64,000 nucleotides of DNA from Chelydra serpentina (GCA_037349315.1 JBAIAC010000001.1:6862001-6926000); one strand, 5' to 3'; positions 1-8,812 are shown, numbered from the stretch's first letter. Notes: generated by a model not told the origin, from the letters alone. Translations and numbers: made by a program.

Positions 1-39
1 TCAAAGGAATAGCTTTGCAATAGAGTTCAGATCACTTTA

Positions 40-127
40 ATTTCCTGATAGGTTACAGTGTAGTAGCCGTGTTAGTCTGTGTCAGCAAAAAGAAAATAAG
101 AAAGAAAGAAATACTTGTGGCACCTTA
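40..127 (+). repeat. Interspersed repeat family A, left half
   Basis: The text from the 'agtagccgtgttagtctg' motif to 'tggcacctta' recurs at 18178 and (later part only) at 52494. Its continuation lies at 5335-5387, on the far side of Harbinger copy 1, so this copy was split by that insertion. It has no coding content. I do not know its class; its spread and defined text suggest an old SINE or non-autonomous element. Confidence 0.75.
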
Positions 128-283
128 GGGTATGTCTACACTACGGTACTAGTTCGATTTCTGTGAAACCGAACTTGTGAACCCGATATTTCCAGGTCGA
201 TTGTTCGAATCCACACCAGGGATCTTTTTTCGAATGTCCGAGTCCACAGTAGGGGGGCAAGCGTCGACATTGCAAGCGGTGCA

Positions 284-304
284 CTGTGGGTAGCTATCCC
301 ACAG
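284..304. promoter_or_regulatory. Subterminal palindrome, candidate transposase/Myb binding site
   Basis: CTGTGGG-TAGCTAT-CCCACAG has 7-bp arms, about 165 bp inside the left end. The segment AGCTATCCCACAGT is present at the left end of all four copies. It is also found reading inward from the right end (about 5105-5120 in copy 1, 61913-61927 in copy 4), so it is a subterminal inverted repeat. Harbinger Myb-like proteins are known to bind such subterminal motifs; the binding here is inference. Confidence 0.5.
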
Positions 305-505
305 TTCCCGCAGTCCCGCCTGCCCACTGGAATTCTGGGTGTAGCCCCCAGTGCCTTGTGGGAACGAAATTGTGTCAAGGGTCGGTATACGTAAATTTCG
401 TCACTCGACCCACACTTCCGCCTTCCCAACGTGAAAGCGCCGGCGGGGAATGAATTCGCGCCCTTTTCCTGTGGCTGATAGCTCGGACGCCACTGGACAG
501 TGAGC

Positions 506-1789
506 ATGGAGCCATCCGCGATTATCGCAGCTGTCCTGTCCGTAGCCAACAACTCGCGCCTTATAGCGCACCTTTTCCAGACTCTGATGCAGAGAAATCG
601 GGAGAGGAGACAACGTAATCTCCGGGAGTACTTAAACTGTGAAAGGGGCATTGATCTCTTGCAAAGCGCTGGACCCCGGACCCTAGACATCATGGTGGCA
701 ATGGGTCATGTTGATCCCGTGGAACGGCGATGCTGGGCAAGGGAAACAAGCACTGACTGGTGGGACCGCATAGTGCTGCAGGTCTGGGATGAGTCCCAGT
801 GGCTGCGAAACTTTCGGATGCGTAAGTGCACTTTTATGGAACTTTGTGAGTTGCTGTCCCCTGCCCTGAAGCGCCAGGACACCCGGATGCGAGCTGCCCT
901 CAGTGTCCAGAAGCGAGTGGCCATAGCCCTGTGGAAGCTTGCAACCCCTGACAGCTACCGGTCAGTAGCGAACCAATTTGGAGTGGGCAAGTCTACCGTG
1001 GGGGTTGCTGTGATGCAGGTAGCCCGTGCAATCGTTGACCTGCTGTTCCAGAAAGTAGTGACCCTGGGAGACGTGCAGGCGATCATAGATGGCTTCGCTG
1101 CAATGGGATTCCCAAACTGCGGTGGGGCCATAGATGGGACACACATCCCTATCCTGGGACCGGAGCACCAGGGCGGCCAGTATATTAACCGAAAGGGCTA
1201 TTTTTCTATGGTTCTGCAAGCACTAGTGGACCACAAAGGACGTTTTACGAACATCAATGTTGGGTGGCCAGGCAAGGTTCATGATGCTCGTGTTTTCAAA
1301 AACTCTGGTCTGTTTAGACGCCTGCAACAGGGGGTTTATTTCCCCGACCACAAAATCACTGTTGGGGATGTGGAGATGCCAACAGTGATCCTGGGGGACC
1401 CTGCCTACCCGCTAATGCCATGGCTCATGAAGCCATACACGGGAGCCCTGGACACTGAAAAGGAGCTCTTTAATTACCGCCTGAGCAAGTGCAGAATGGT
1501 GGTGGAGTGTGCCTTTGGCCGTCTCAAGGCAAGATGGCGAAGCTTACTTACTCGCTGCTACCTCAGCCCTAAAAATATCCCCATTGTGATTGCAGCATGC
1601 TGTGTGCTCCACAATCTCTGTGAGATCAAGGGGGAGACATTTATGCAGGGCTGGGAGGTTGAGGCAAATCGACTAGCAGCAGATTACGCTCAGCCAGACA
1701 CCAGAGCCATTCGAAGATCACAGCGGGAGGCGGTGCGCATCCGGGAAGCTTTGAAAGCTCGCTTCCAGACAGAGTGGGTTAACCATTGA
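506..1789 (+). CDS. PIF/Harbinger transposase (HARBI1-like nuclease)
   Basis: A 427-aa unbroken frame. I place the start at ATG 506 rather than the in-frame GTG at 500, because copies 2 and 4 also begin Met-Glu-Pro at the matching position. The N-terminal third is variable. A helix-turn-helix region follows around residues 140-185 (VQKRVAIALWKLATPDSYRS, then SVANQFGVGKSTVG). The DDE nuclease residues are D210 (AIDGTH), D298 (LGDPAYP) and E334 (VECAFGRLK), with 35 residues between the second and third. The family cuts and rejoins element ends at TWA sites and works with the Myb-like protein coded at 4947-2561. All catalytic residues are present and the length is normal, so it may be functional; expression is unknown. 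Confidence 0.93.
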   Translation: MEPSAIIAAVLSVANNSRLIAHLFQTLMQRNRERRQRNLREYLNCERGIDLLQSAGPRTLDIMVAMGHVDPVERRCWARETSTDWWDRIVLQVWDESQWLRNFRMRKCTFMELCELLSPALKRQDTRMRAALSVQKRVAIALWKLATPDSYRSVANQFGVGKSTVGVAVMQVARAIVDLLFQKVVTLGDVQAIIDGFAAMGFPNCGGAIDGTHIPILGPEHQGGQYINRKGYFSMVLQALVDHKGRFTNINVGWPGKVHDARVFKNSGLFRRLQQGVYFPDHKITVGDVEMPTVILGDPAYPLMPWLMKPYTGALDTEKELFNYRLSKCRMVVECAFGRLKARWRSLLTRCYLSPKNIPIVIAACCVLHNLCEIKGETFMQGWEVEANRLAADYAQPDTRAIRRSQREAVRIREALKARFQTEWVNH

Positions 1790-2560
1790 CTGCTACACTT
1801 CCGTAAACAGATACTGGACCTTCCCCTGTCCCTTTACACATGTCCCGTTGCCCATCCTCCCATTACCAACCCCCTTCCCCCTCCTTGGTTCAACGCTGTA
1901 AAGTCACAGTAAAGGAAAGATTTGTTTGTGTGAACCTTTTCCTGTACTTCTTCTTGGGTAATGATTATCACCGTGGAGGCATACGGCGGTTGGGGGGCGG
2001 TTTGGTTGGGGGACACTTCCCTTCAAAGTGGAAGCTCTTTACCCTGCCCAAAGCGCAGTGCCAGGAGGTGTTCCGCTTGCTTAAAGGGACAATCAACCTC
2101 TCCTAATCCCATGTGTGTGTGGTGTTGTCTATGTGCCTTTTACGTTGTGACTATCGCCTACGGATCCCACGGCGCACTGATCTATCCAGCAGGCTACTGT
2201 CAGCCGCAAAAGATAAGCGACCACCCTCCCCAAACATAAAGTGCACCACCCAACCCCCAATCCCCAGGTTTACAACGTATAAACCTGCACAACGAAGGAC
2301 AGGTGTGCTTAATGCATGCAATGTGTACTGTGCTTGTCTCTTCAGCAGTTACCCTGTGTGCACCCTCGTTTCTGCTCCCATTATCTGCACTTACAAAACA
2401 TGTTAACCACTACCCAGACATACAAACGGTCCCATTTAAAACACTCAGGGAAACATTGGTGAACCAAAAAACCAGATTTATTCAACAGAACAGTAATTCA
2501 ACATGGGACCTGGGAAGGGAGGTGCTCAGGGGTGCTGCTGGATGGAGAGGAGGGAAAAGT
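1790..2560. other. Spacer between convergent Harbinger genes
   Basis: The 3' flank of the transposase and the 3' end of the Myb gene. ATAAA occurs at about 2237 on +, and a minus-strand AATAAA (TTTATT at 2477-2482) serves the Myb gene. This spacer is much longer than the matching interval of copies 2-4. Short frames here look incidental. Confidence 0.5.
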
Positions 2561-3042
2561 CTAAGGTTTAGGGAATGACAGCCTTCTACTACTGCAGCGG
2601 TCTGCAGGGGTGGATTGAGTATTTCCACGCACCCTGGCTCCCCTTGTCCTAGTGACTTTTGGGGAGGAAGCCACTGGACTTGGCGGTGGGGGAGGGCGGC
2701 TTGAAAGAACATACAGAGGTGCTCTTTCCTCATGTCTCCTGTCCTGGAGAACATCCACTAGGCGCCGGAGCGTGTCTGTTTGCTCCCTCATGATTCCCAG
2801 CATTGTTTGGGTCGCCTGCTGATCCTCCTGCCGCCACCTGTCCTCGCGCGCTTCAGCCCTCTGCTCCCGTTCCCTGGCTGCTCGCTCGTACCATGCAAAC
2901 TCCTCTCTGCGGTGTGCCGCCTCCCTCTGTGACAGCATCATTAATTCTGAGAACATGTCGTCCCTGGTTCTCTTTTTGCGCCGCCTTATCTGGACTAGGC
3001 CGTGGGTGGGAGAAGCACGGGTTGGGTGGGAGACACTCACAG
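2561..3042 (-). CDS. Harbinger Myb/SANT-like protein, exon 2 (coiled-coil tail)
   Basis: Second coding exon, 482 nt ending in a stop. The acceptor is a pyrimidine-rich stretch ending in CCCACAG just upstream of 3042. Joining it to the donor at 4368 keeps frame (phase 1) and gives a 353-aa protein with the ATG at 4947. The exon encodes a basic RRRKKRTRDDMFSEL motif, then a long charged helix rich in Arg and Glu (heptad-like, probable coiled coil), a proline run, and a C-terminal SSRRLSFPKP tail. All four copies keep the basic motif and the helix. The basic cluster is a plausible nuclear localisation signal; coiled-coil dimerisation is inference. Confidence 0.82.
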
Positions 3043-3416
3043 CTGTGGGATAAATGAAAGGGAGTGAATTCCTCAGAATGATACTTTTTCAAGAACAATG
3101 ACCATACTCTTTCACCGTGAATAGGACCAAACACAGTGCCTATCACATGTACACGTACTACAAGGTCAAATACTATGCCTTAAGGCTGAATGAGTGTCTG
3201 GGGTCCCGGTATACGGATCCCAGAAGCCTTGCCGTACACAGAAAATCACCTCTCTGAAAACCATGGTAAGGTGCTGACTTAGGACTGCTGCGAGATTGCT
3301 TCACAGCAGTGCTCTACTCCCATGTCTCCCTCAGTGTTCCTGGCGGCGGGCAGGAAATGCTGCTGGCCAAACCGATAATCTACGGCGGCTGTCCTAAACC
3401 ACCCACCAGTCCGCGT

Positions 3417-3790
3417 TGCCGCTCCAGGGAACCAAAAATGCCCGCGAACCGCCCAGCATGAACGGCTCGCCTACCCTTCCCCCCCCTCCGCGTGGCTGCT
3501 GCAGGGAACCAAAAATGCCCGCGAACCGCTCAGCATGAACGGCTCGCCTACCCTTCCCCCCCTCCGCGTGGCTGCTCCAGGGAATCTAAAATGCCCGCGA
3601 ACCGCTCAGCATGAACGGCTCGCCTACCCTTCCCCCCCCTCCACGTGGCTGCTCCAGGGAACCAAAAATGCCCGCGAACCGCTCAGCATGAACGGCTCGC
3701 CTACCCTTCCCCCCCTCCGCGTGGCTGCTCCAGGGAATCTAAAATGCCCGCGAACCGCTCAGCGTGAACGGCTCGCCTATCCTATCCCCG
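3417..3790 (+). repeat. Minisatellite, 76-77-bp unit, about 5 copies
   Basis: Units begin GCTGCTCCAGGGAA and pass through ATGCCCGCGAACCGCTCAGC and GGCTCGCC. They alternate between 'aaccaaaaatg' and 'aatctaaaatg' variants, so the array probably grew by duplicating a two-unit block. A 133-codon frame (3535-3936) exists only because the array stays open and is not a credible gene. Copy 2 has two units (about 36350-36497) and copy 4 has one (about 60715-60790). Confidence 0.9.
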
Positions 3791-3964
3791 GTTTAGCGTT
3801 GCCGCTCCCTGGGACTGTCCCTACCCGCGCACCGATATGTGGTACTGGTTTTGCTCCCGACACACTACCACCACGCGTTACCGTAAACAGCCGGGTGTCT
3901 GTCTGTAAGGGGAAAAGGAAGCATGCAGTATACTAATTATACCACTCATTCGAACCAGGACCCC

Positions 3965-4255
3965 ATGACTGATATCACTCTGATGAGGATTACGGAGACA
4001 GAGAAAGAGTGCATGCTGCGTCAATGCAAGCAAACCCCGGGGCCGTATGCTGCCATGCTATGCAAGGCAATGATACCAGAGTACCTGCTGCTTGCATGGT
4101 GCGGGAAAGTATCCTACCATGGAGGAGACAATAAGGCAGCTCTCCCAGTGAACGTGCTAAACAAACTATCGCTGTACCTGCAAGACAGCTTCTCTGAGAT
4201 CTCTGCTGGTGATTACACCTCTATCCCCATACATATTGACAGACTTTTCGAATAG
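3965..4255 (+). CDS. Conserved 96-aa third ORF of the Harbinger element, BEN-like
   Basis: I do not recognise this as a described Harbinger protein. It lies on + within the intron of the minus-strand Myb gene. An in-frame ATG exists at 3923, but the copy 4 homologue (60843-61133) starts at the Met aligned with 3965. Both are exactly 96 codons with no gap and 58 identical residues. The core runs QTPGPYAAMLC, then AMIPEYLLLAW and GKVSYHG, then KAALP and YLQDSF. That order (hydrophobic helix, Gly/His turn, 'KAALP', helix ending in Phe) resembles the C-terminal half of a BEN domain, a DNA- or protein-binding fold; I made this match by eye only. Just upstream both copies share TTC-A/G-AACCAGG, which could be a splice acceptor. 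Confidence 0.6.
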   Translation: MTDITLMRITETEKECMLRQCKQTPGPYAAMLCKAMIPEYLLLAWCGKVSYHGGDNKAALPVNVLNKLSLYLQDSFSEISAGDYTSIPIHIDRLFE

Positions 4256-4367
4256 TTGCACGGGAAAGCGACTCCAAGGTGAAGCGCATAAGGCCAATGA
4301 AGCCACAGTTACAGAGCGCTATCACACCATAACTATTGTATTGAAAATAAATGTCTAACACACTGAC

Positions 4368-4947
4368 CTGATGATCCCTCTCCTGATTCCTGGTCAGGAA
4401 TGCTGGCTTGGGAGTGTTCGAAGGGCAGCGCAGTCAGGGTGAGGAATAGTTCCTGGCTGTCGGGGAAATCTCCAGGGTGACCACTTTCGATCGCTTCGTC
4501 CCCCTGCCCTCCTTCCTCTTCTTCGCCGTCAGCGAAAACCTCCTCCGATGTGTCCGTAGAATGGACCCCGTCATCGGTGTCCACGGATACTGGCGGGGTA
4601 GTTGTTGCCGCACCACCGAGCATGGCGTGCAGTGCCTCGTAAAATCGGCAAGTCTGAGGCGCTGAGCCGGAGCGTCCGTTGGACTCTTTGGTCTTTTGGT
4701 ACGCCTGACGTAGCTCCTTGATTTTGACGCGGCACTGCGTAGCATCCCGGCTGTACCCTCTCTCCGTCATAGCCTGGGAAATCTTTTCGTAAATTTTGGC
4801 ATTCCGTCTTTTTGAACGGAGCTCGGCTAGGATTGATTCATCGCCCCACACAGCGATGAGATCCAAAACCTCACGATCACTCCATGTTGGAGCTCTCTTT
4901 CTATTCACCGATGGCATCGAAACCACCGCTGTAGAGCTCTGCATCAT
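4368..4947 (-). CDS. Harbinger Myb/SANT-like DNA-binding protein, exon 1
   Basis: First coding exon. The frame is open further upstream without an ATG. I start at the double ATG at 4947 because copy 4 also begins Met-Met. Residues about 17-90 form a Myb/SANT (trihelix-type) domain: KRAPTWSDREVLDLIAVW with spaced Trp residues, then SKRRNAKIYEKIS, then CRVKIKELRQAY. An acidic, Ser-rich stretch follows (about 120-190). The exon ends at CAG|GTCAG. In this family the protein binds subterminal motifs and brings transposase into the nucleus. No break is seen. Confidence 0.88.
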
Positions 4948-5334
4948 TGCCAGTGCTGCTGAGCTCGCCACAATGTCCAAAGAGGAAATGGGATTCAAAA
5001 TAGCCACAGAGGAAAAAGCATTCAAATTTTCGCGGGGATTTCTCTGAGTGGCAGGTCAGAGCATCCGAGTACAAAATACTGCCCTGAGCGTCCACCGAGT
5101 GGTGCACTGTGGGATAGCTCCCGGAGCTATCAGCGTCGAATTCCGTCCACAGTACCTCGCATTCGACATGCCCATTTCGAATTTGGCGCTACTCCCCTCG
5201 TCAGGGTGGAGTACCGAAATCGATTCAAGGAGCCCTTACTGTCGAAATAAACTGCTTCCTAATGTGGACGGGTGAGGGATTAAATCGAGTTAACGCTGAT
5301 AAATTCGACATAAAGTCCTAGTGTAGACCTGGCC

Positions 5335-5390
5335 TTAGAGACTAACAAATTTATTTCAGCATAAGCTTTCGTGGGTTAGAACAAGTGCTT
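5335..5390 (+). repeat. Interspersed repeat family A, right half
   Basis: It begins with the second TTA of the Harbinger duplication and continues 'gagactaacaaatttatt', 'cagcataagctttcgtgggtta'. It completes the family A copy that starts at 40. Confidence 0.75.
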
Positions 5391-5990
5391 ATGGGTAAAA
5401 TTGTTCCTTTATTAATAAAATCCAGCTGAATATATTTAAAATAAAAATATTTCAAAAGAGTTAAATGATATCCCTTAAATTAGGTGAGGCTGTGATTATT
5501 GAAATTATTGTGTGATCATCTGATTGAACAGTTAATTATGGTTATGTGGCTTTTTCTCATGTAGACACAGCCAGATAGAGAAACTAAAGCCAGGACTTTA
5601 AAAGCCGATAACTTTTATTCTTTTTAATTCTAATAAATGGGAAAAATATTATCTTCCTTCCTTCTCCACACTAACATTATTTTGCAGTGTAGAAATCTTT
5701 GGCATCTAAATGGCACTCTGCAGCACCTTTCTCCCAGGCTGTCTGGAAAAAAAATTATTTATGGCATTCAGGAGTTTTTTCAGCCTATAGTTGTTACATA
5801 CAAAATCTCCTTTGACTTTCCACACTTAATTTCTGGACCTTTCTTTAGAATGCCAATCATAAATGGTTATCTGTGTATAAACCCAACCAACCCATGATGT
5901 TAGTGGAGATCTGTGAGCATGGAAGCTACTGTACATGGAGAATCAGAGAGAATCAGTCAGAGCCATACTGATCTGGTTCGAAAAATTAAC
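5391..5990. other. Anonymous AT-rich DNA
   Basis: No recognisable gene or repeat. An 86-codon frame at 5637-5897 has no domain-like features. Confidence 0.4.
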
Positions 5991-6398
5991 TTTATAAGTA
6001 GGGCAGTTGATTAATCGCAGTTAACTCACACGATTAACTCAACAAAATTAATCACAATTAAAAAAATTAATTGTGATTAACCACAATTTTAATCACACTT
6101 TTAAACAATAGAATACCTGTTGAAATGTATTAAATCTTTTGGATGTTTTTCTAAATTTTCAAATGTATTGATTTCAATTACAATACAGAATACAAAGTGT
6201 ACAGTACTCACTATATTTTTATTACAAATATTATCACTGTAAAAACAAGAGTATTTTTCCATTCACTTAATTCAAGCACTGTAGTGCAATCTCTTTATCA
6301 TGAAAGTTGAACTTGCAAATGTAGAATTAAGTACAAAAAATAACTGCATTCAAAAATAAAACAATGTAAAACTTTAGAGCCTACATGTCCCCTCAGTC

Positions 6399-6644
6399 CT
6401 ATTTCTTGTTCAGCCAATTGCTCAGACAAACAAGTTTGTTTACATTTGTAGGAGATAAGGCTGCCCGTTTCTTATTTACAATGTCACCTGAAAGTGAAAA
6501 CCGATGTTTGCATGGCACTTTTGTAGATGGCATTGCAAGGTATTTATGTGCCAGATATGCTAACCATCCGTATGTCCCTTCATACTTTGGCCACCATTCC
6601 AGAGGAGATGCTTCCATGCTGATGATGCTCGTCAAAAAAACCAC
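6399..6644 (-). pseudogene. hAT transposase C-terminal dimerisation region, inverted copy
   Basis: An open minus-strand stretch with the hAT C-terminal signature: SPLEWWPKYEGTY, LAHKYLAMPSTKVPC and NKKRAALSP, ending LSNWLNKK and a stop. It mirrors the plus-strand copy at 7490-7705. Only the extreme C-terminus is present, so it cannot be a working enzyme. 'CKHRFSLSGD' replaces the usual 'CERLFS-SG' motif. Confidence 0.8.
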
Positions 6645-6747
6645 ATTAATTAAATTTGTGACTGAACTCCTTGGGGGAGAATTGTATATCTCCTGCTATG
6701 TGTTTTACCTGCATTCTGCCATATATTTCATGTTATAGCAGTCTCGG

Positions 6748-6903
6748 ATGATGACCCAGCATGTTGTTCGTTTTAAGAACATTTTCACTGCAGATTTGAC
6801 AAAACTCAAAGAAGGTACCAATGTGAGTTTTCTAAAAATAGCTACAGCACTCGACCCAAGAATAAAGAATCTGAAGTGCCTTCCAAAATCTGATAGGGAT
6901 GGG
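6748..6903 (+). pseudogene. hAT transposase fragment upstream of the GC-rich insertion
   Basis: The reading includes LTKLKEGTNVSFLKIATALD followed by PRIKNLKCLP, typical of the region ahead of the hAT dimerisation domain. It breaks off at SDRDG where the 6907-7310 insertion starts and resumes after it with WDGLSSMLSEV. The N-terminal BED and catalytic regions are absent. Confidence 0.72.
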
Positions 6904-6906
6904 CAT

Positions 6907-7310
6907 AGGCGCCGACTCCGTGCGTGGTCCGGGGCTGGAGCACCCACTTTGAAAAATTGGTGGGTGCAGAGCACCCACCGGCAGCTCCCCGCCAACCCCG
7001 GGGCCCGCGCCTAGCTCCCCGCCAGCCCCGGGACCCACGGCAACTCACCTCAGCACCGGGAGACGTTGCGGGGCCCCGCCCCCGATGCTGGGCGAAGTTG
7101 CGTCGGCGTCAGGGGCGGGGCCCGGCAACGTCACCCGGCGTCGGGGGCGGGGCCCGGCGTCGGGGGCGGGGCCCCGCAATGTCGCCCAGCGTCGGGGGCG
7201 GGGCCCCATAATGTCGCCCGGCGTCAGGGGCGGGGCCCGGCGTCAGGGGCGGGGCCCCGCCCCTGACACCGGGCGTCAGCCCCCACCGGCGCCACCGGAA
7301 GTCGGTGCCT
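6907..7310. mobile_element. GC-rich nested element with short TIRs
   Basis: Begins AGGCGCCGACTCC and ends GGAAGTCGGTGCCT, the inverted form of AGGCACCGACTTCC, giving 13-14-bp terminal repeats. Flanking octamers ATGGGCAT and GTTGGGAT match at 5 of 8, compatible with a decayed hAT-type duplication. It splits the hAT transposase frame, so it is younger than that element. Its right part is the GC-box array described at 7110. Confidence 0.6.
7110..7265. repeat. GC-box (Sp1-type) minisatellite
   Basis: Six copies of GGGGCGGGGCC in units such as GGCGTCGGGGGCGGGGCCC, with a seventh reversed copy (GGCCCCGCCCCC) just upstream near 7076. Each unit holds a consensus Sp1/KLF site and several CpGs. The array ends in the palindrome GGGGCGGGGCCCCGCCCC. 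Regulatory activity is possible but untested. Confidence 0.75.
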
Positions 7311-7312
7311 GT

Positions 7313-7705
7313 TGGGATGGGTTATCGAGCATGCTTTCAGAAGTCTTAAAAGAGCAACACTCCGATGCGGAAACTATAAAACCCGAACCACCAAAAAGGA
7401 AAATTAACCTTCTGCTGGTGGCATCTTACTCAGATGATGAAAATGAACATGTGTTGGTTTGTACTGCTTTGGATTGTTATCGAACAAAACCCATCATCAG
7501 TATGGATGCATGTCCTCTGGAATGGTGGTTGAAGCATGAAGGGACATATAAATCTTTAGCGCATCTGGCACGTAAATATCTTGCAACGCCGGCTACAACA
7601 GTGCCATGTGAACGCCTGTTCTCACTTTCAGGACATGTAAACAAGAAGCGGGCAGCACTATCTCCTGCAAATGTAAACAAACTTGATTGGCTGAACAAGA
7701 AGTAG
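7313..7705 (+). pseudogene. hAT transposase C-terminus (plus-strand copy)
   Basis: It resumes the frame after the nested insertion and ends at a stop. It shows the hAT dimerisation signature: MDACPLEWWLKHEGTY, LARKYLATPATTVPCERLFS, then NKKRAALSPANVNKLDWLNKK. About 130 codons remain. The upstream catalytic part is missing, so it is a remnant. Confidence 0.85.
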
Positions 7706-8194
7706 GACTGAGTGAACTTGTAGGCTCTAAAGTTTTGCATTGTTTTATTTTTGAATGCAGTTTTTTTGTACATAACTCAACATTTAGAATACTTTTATTA
7801 AGTGAAGTGAAAAATACTATTTTATTTTTACAATGCAAATATTTAGAATATAAATATAAAGTGAGCACTGTACACTTTGTATTCTATGATGTAATTGAAA
7901 TAAATATATTTTAAAATGTGGAAAACATCCAAAAATATTTATATAAGTAGTATTCTTATTGTTTAATCAAACAATTAATTACACATTTTTTTAAATTGTA
8001 CAATCAATTTTTTTAATCACATGACAGCCCTATTTATAAGACATTACTTTTCCAGCTGTTCAGGTCACTTTGTCAACTCTGTGTAGCTTTCTGAATGTGC
8101 AAAGTTTCTTAGCTGGAGTCACTTCTTATTCCATACATATAGGGAAATTTGCTCCCAAGATCTGGCAAAAACACAAGAGAACTGTGGTTAGATA

Positions 8195-8212
8195 TGTGTG
8201 TGTGTGTGTGTG
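8195..8212. repeat. (TG)n microsatellite
   Basis: A short uninterrupted TG run just outside the solo LTR. Confidence 0.85.
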
Positions 8213-8221
8213 TTCCCTCTG

Positions 8222-8812
8222 TGTGCCGTCCCAGCCCTGTGTAGACAGCTGGCAAGGCAGACCTCAAGCGAACCACCCAATGACCACAAAATCTGGTAAG
8301 GGACGAAGGCACCCAGACAAGTTTATTGTCGACAAAACATGGTACTAGTATCCTGAAGACTCTACTGGACCACTAATACATGTATGCCCATAACAATGGA
8401 CCAGCTCAGTGAACAGCAGGACTTTCCATTCCTCCCTAAGGCCAGACAAAGATATGCCCTCTGAGATACATCTTTATACCCTGATACAAACAAGTTAGGA
8501 CTGCCCCTTTGACATAGTTAGTTACAGCCCCCTGTCGCTATTTATCACCCATCATTTTGCACATGTTGGTTCAGTCAAAACATCTATTACGTACTGTCAT
8601 CCTGATCTTATCTTTTAGGAGGAGTCAGTGTGTTCCTATTATCCTTGGGGAATGTTTTTGTACCATCCTTGATTTCGGGATGTTCTGGTACCACTTGATA
8701 TCGGGATGTTTGCGTGAGTACTCTGTGACAGTGACGAGCACTTCTTAGGAATATGCATTTCTGCAGTATCAGCCCTTTCTTGCCAGATTCTGTGAGTAGC
8801 TCAGGCCTCACA
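8222..8812 (-). mobile_element. Solo LTR of an endogenous retrovirus-like element
   Basis: Read on -, it begins TGTGAGGCCTGAGC and ends GGGACGGCACA (TG...CA). It contains TATAAAG near 8473-8480 and AATAAA (TTTATT at 8325-8330), about 150 bp apart in the order expected for U3-R-U5. No retroviral gene lies on either side, so it is a solo LTR. The flanking pentamers do not match, so the ends are approximate. Confidence 0.55.

Larger units (their letters stand above)
128..5334 (+). mobile_element. PIF/Harbinger DNA transposon, copy 1 (complete)
   Basis: A 5,207-bp element with imperfect terminal inverted repeats: GGGTATGTCTACACTACG at the left, and GGCCAGGTCTACACTAGG reading inward from the right. 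It is flanked by a 3-bp TTA duplication at 125-127 and 5335-5337, as expected for Harbinger (TWA target). Removing one TTA and the element rejoins family A as 'caccttagagactaac', which matches the uninterrupted copy at 52510-52530. It carries a transposase on +, a two-exon Myb/SANT gene on -, and a third small frame on + inside the Myb intron. All frames are open, so it is the least damaged of the four copies in the window. Confidence 0.95.
5999..8032 (+). mobile_element. hAT transposon, fold-back derivative
   Basis: The ends are TAGGGCAGTTGATTAAT at the left and TAGGGCTGTCATGTGATTAA reading inward at the right. An exact 8-bp duplication TTTATAAG flanks it at 5991-5998 and 8033-8040. About 640 bp on the left (5999-6636) is the reverse complement of the right arm (about 7484-8032), including the end of the transposase gene. 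The element therefore carries two 3' ends head to head. The middle holds plus-strand transposase sequence interrupted by a GC-rich insertion (6907-7310). It is non-autonomous. Confidence 0.9.

Noticed and set aside
136..693. 185-codon minus-strand frame at the left end of Harbinger copy 1
   Set aside because: It runs antisense through the TIR and the transposase start, and no equivalent frame is kept in copies 2-4.
3535..3936. 133-codon frame with repeated NGSPTLPPLRVAAPGNLK peptide
   Set aside because: It exists only because the 77-bp minisatellite stays open in one frame; other copies have too few units to encode it.
7085..7400. Gly/Arg/Pro-rich protein frame over the GC-box array
   Set aside because: Low-complexity translation of a GC-rich tandem repeat; only the hAT C-terminal part after 7313 is meaningful.
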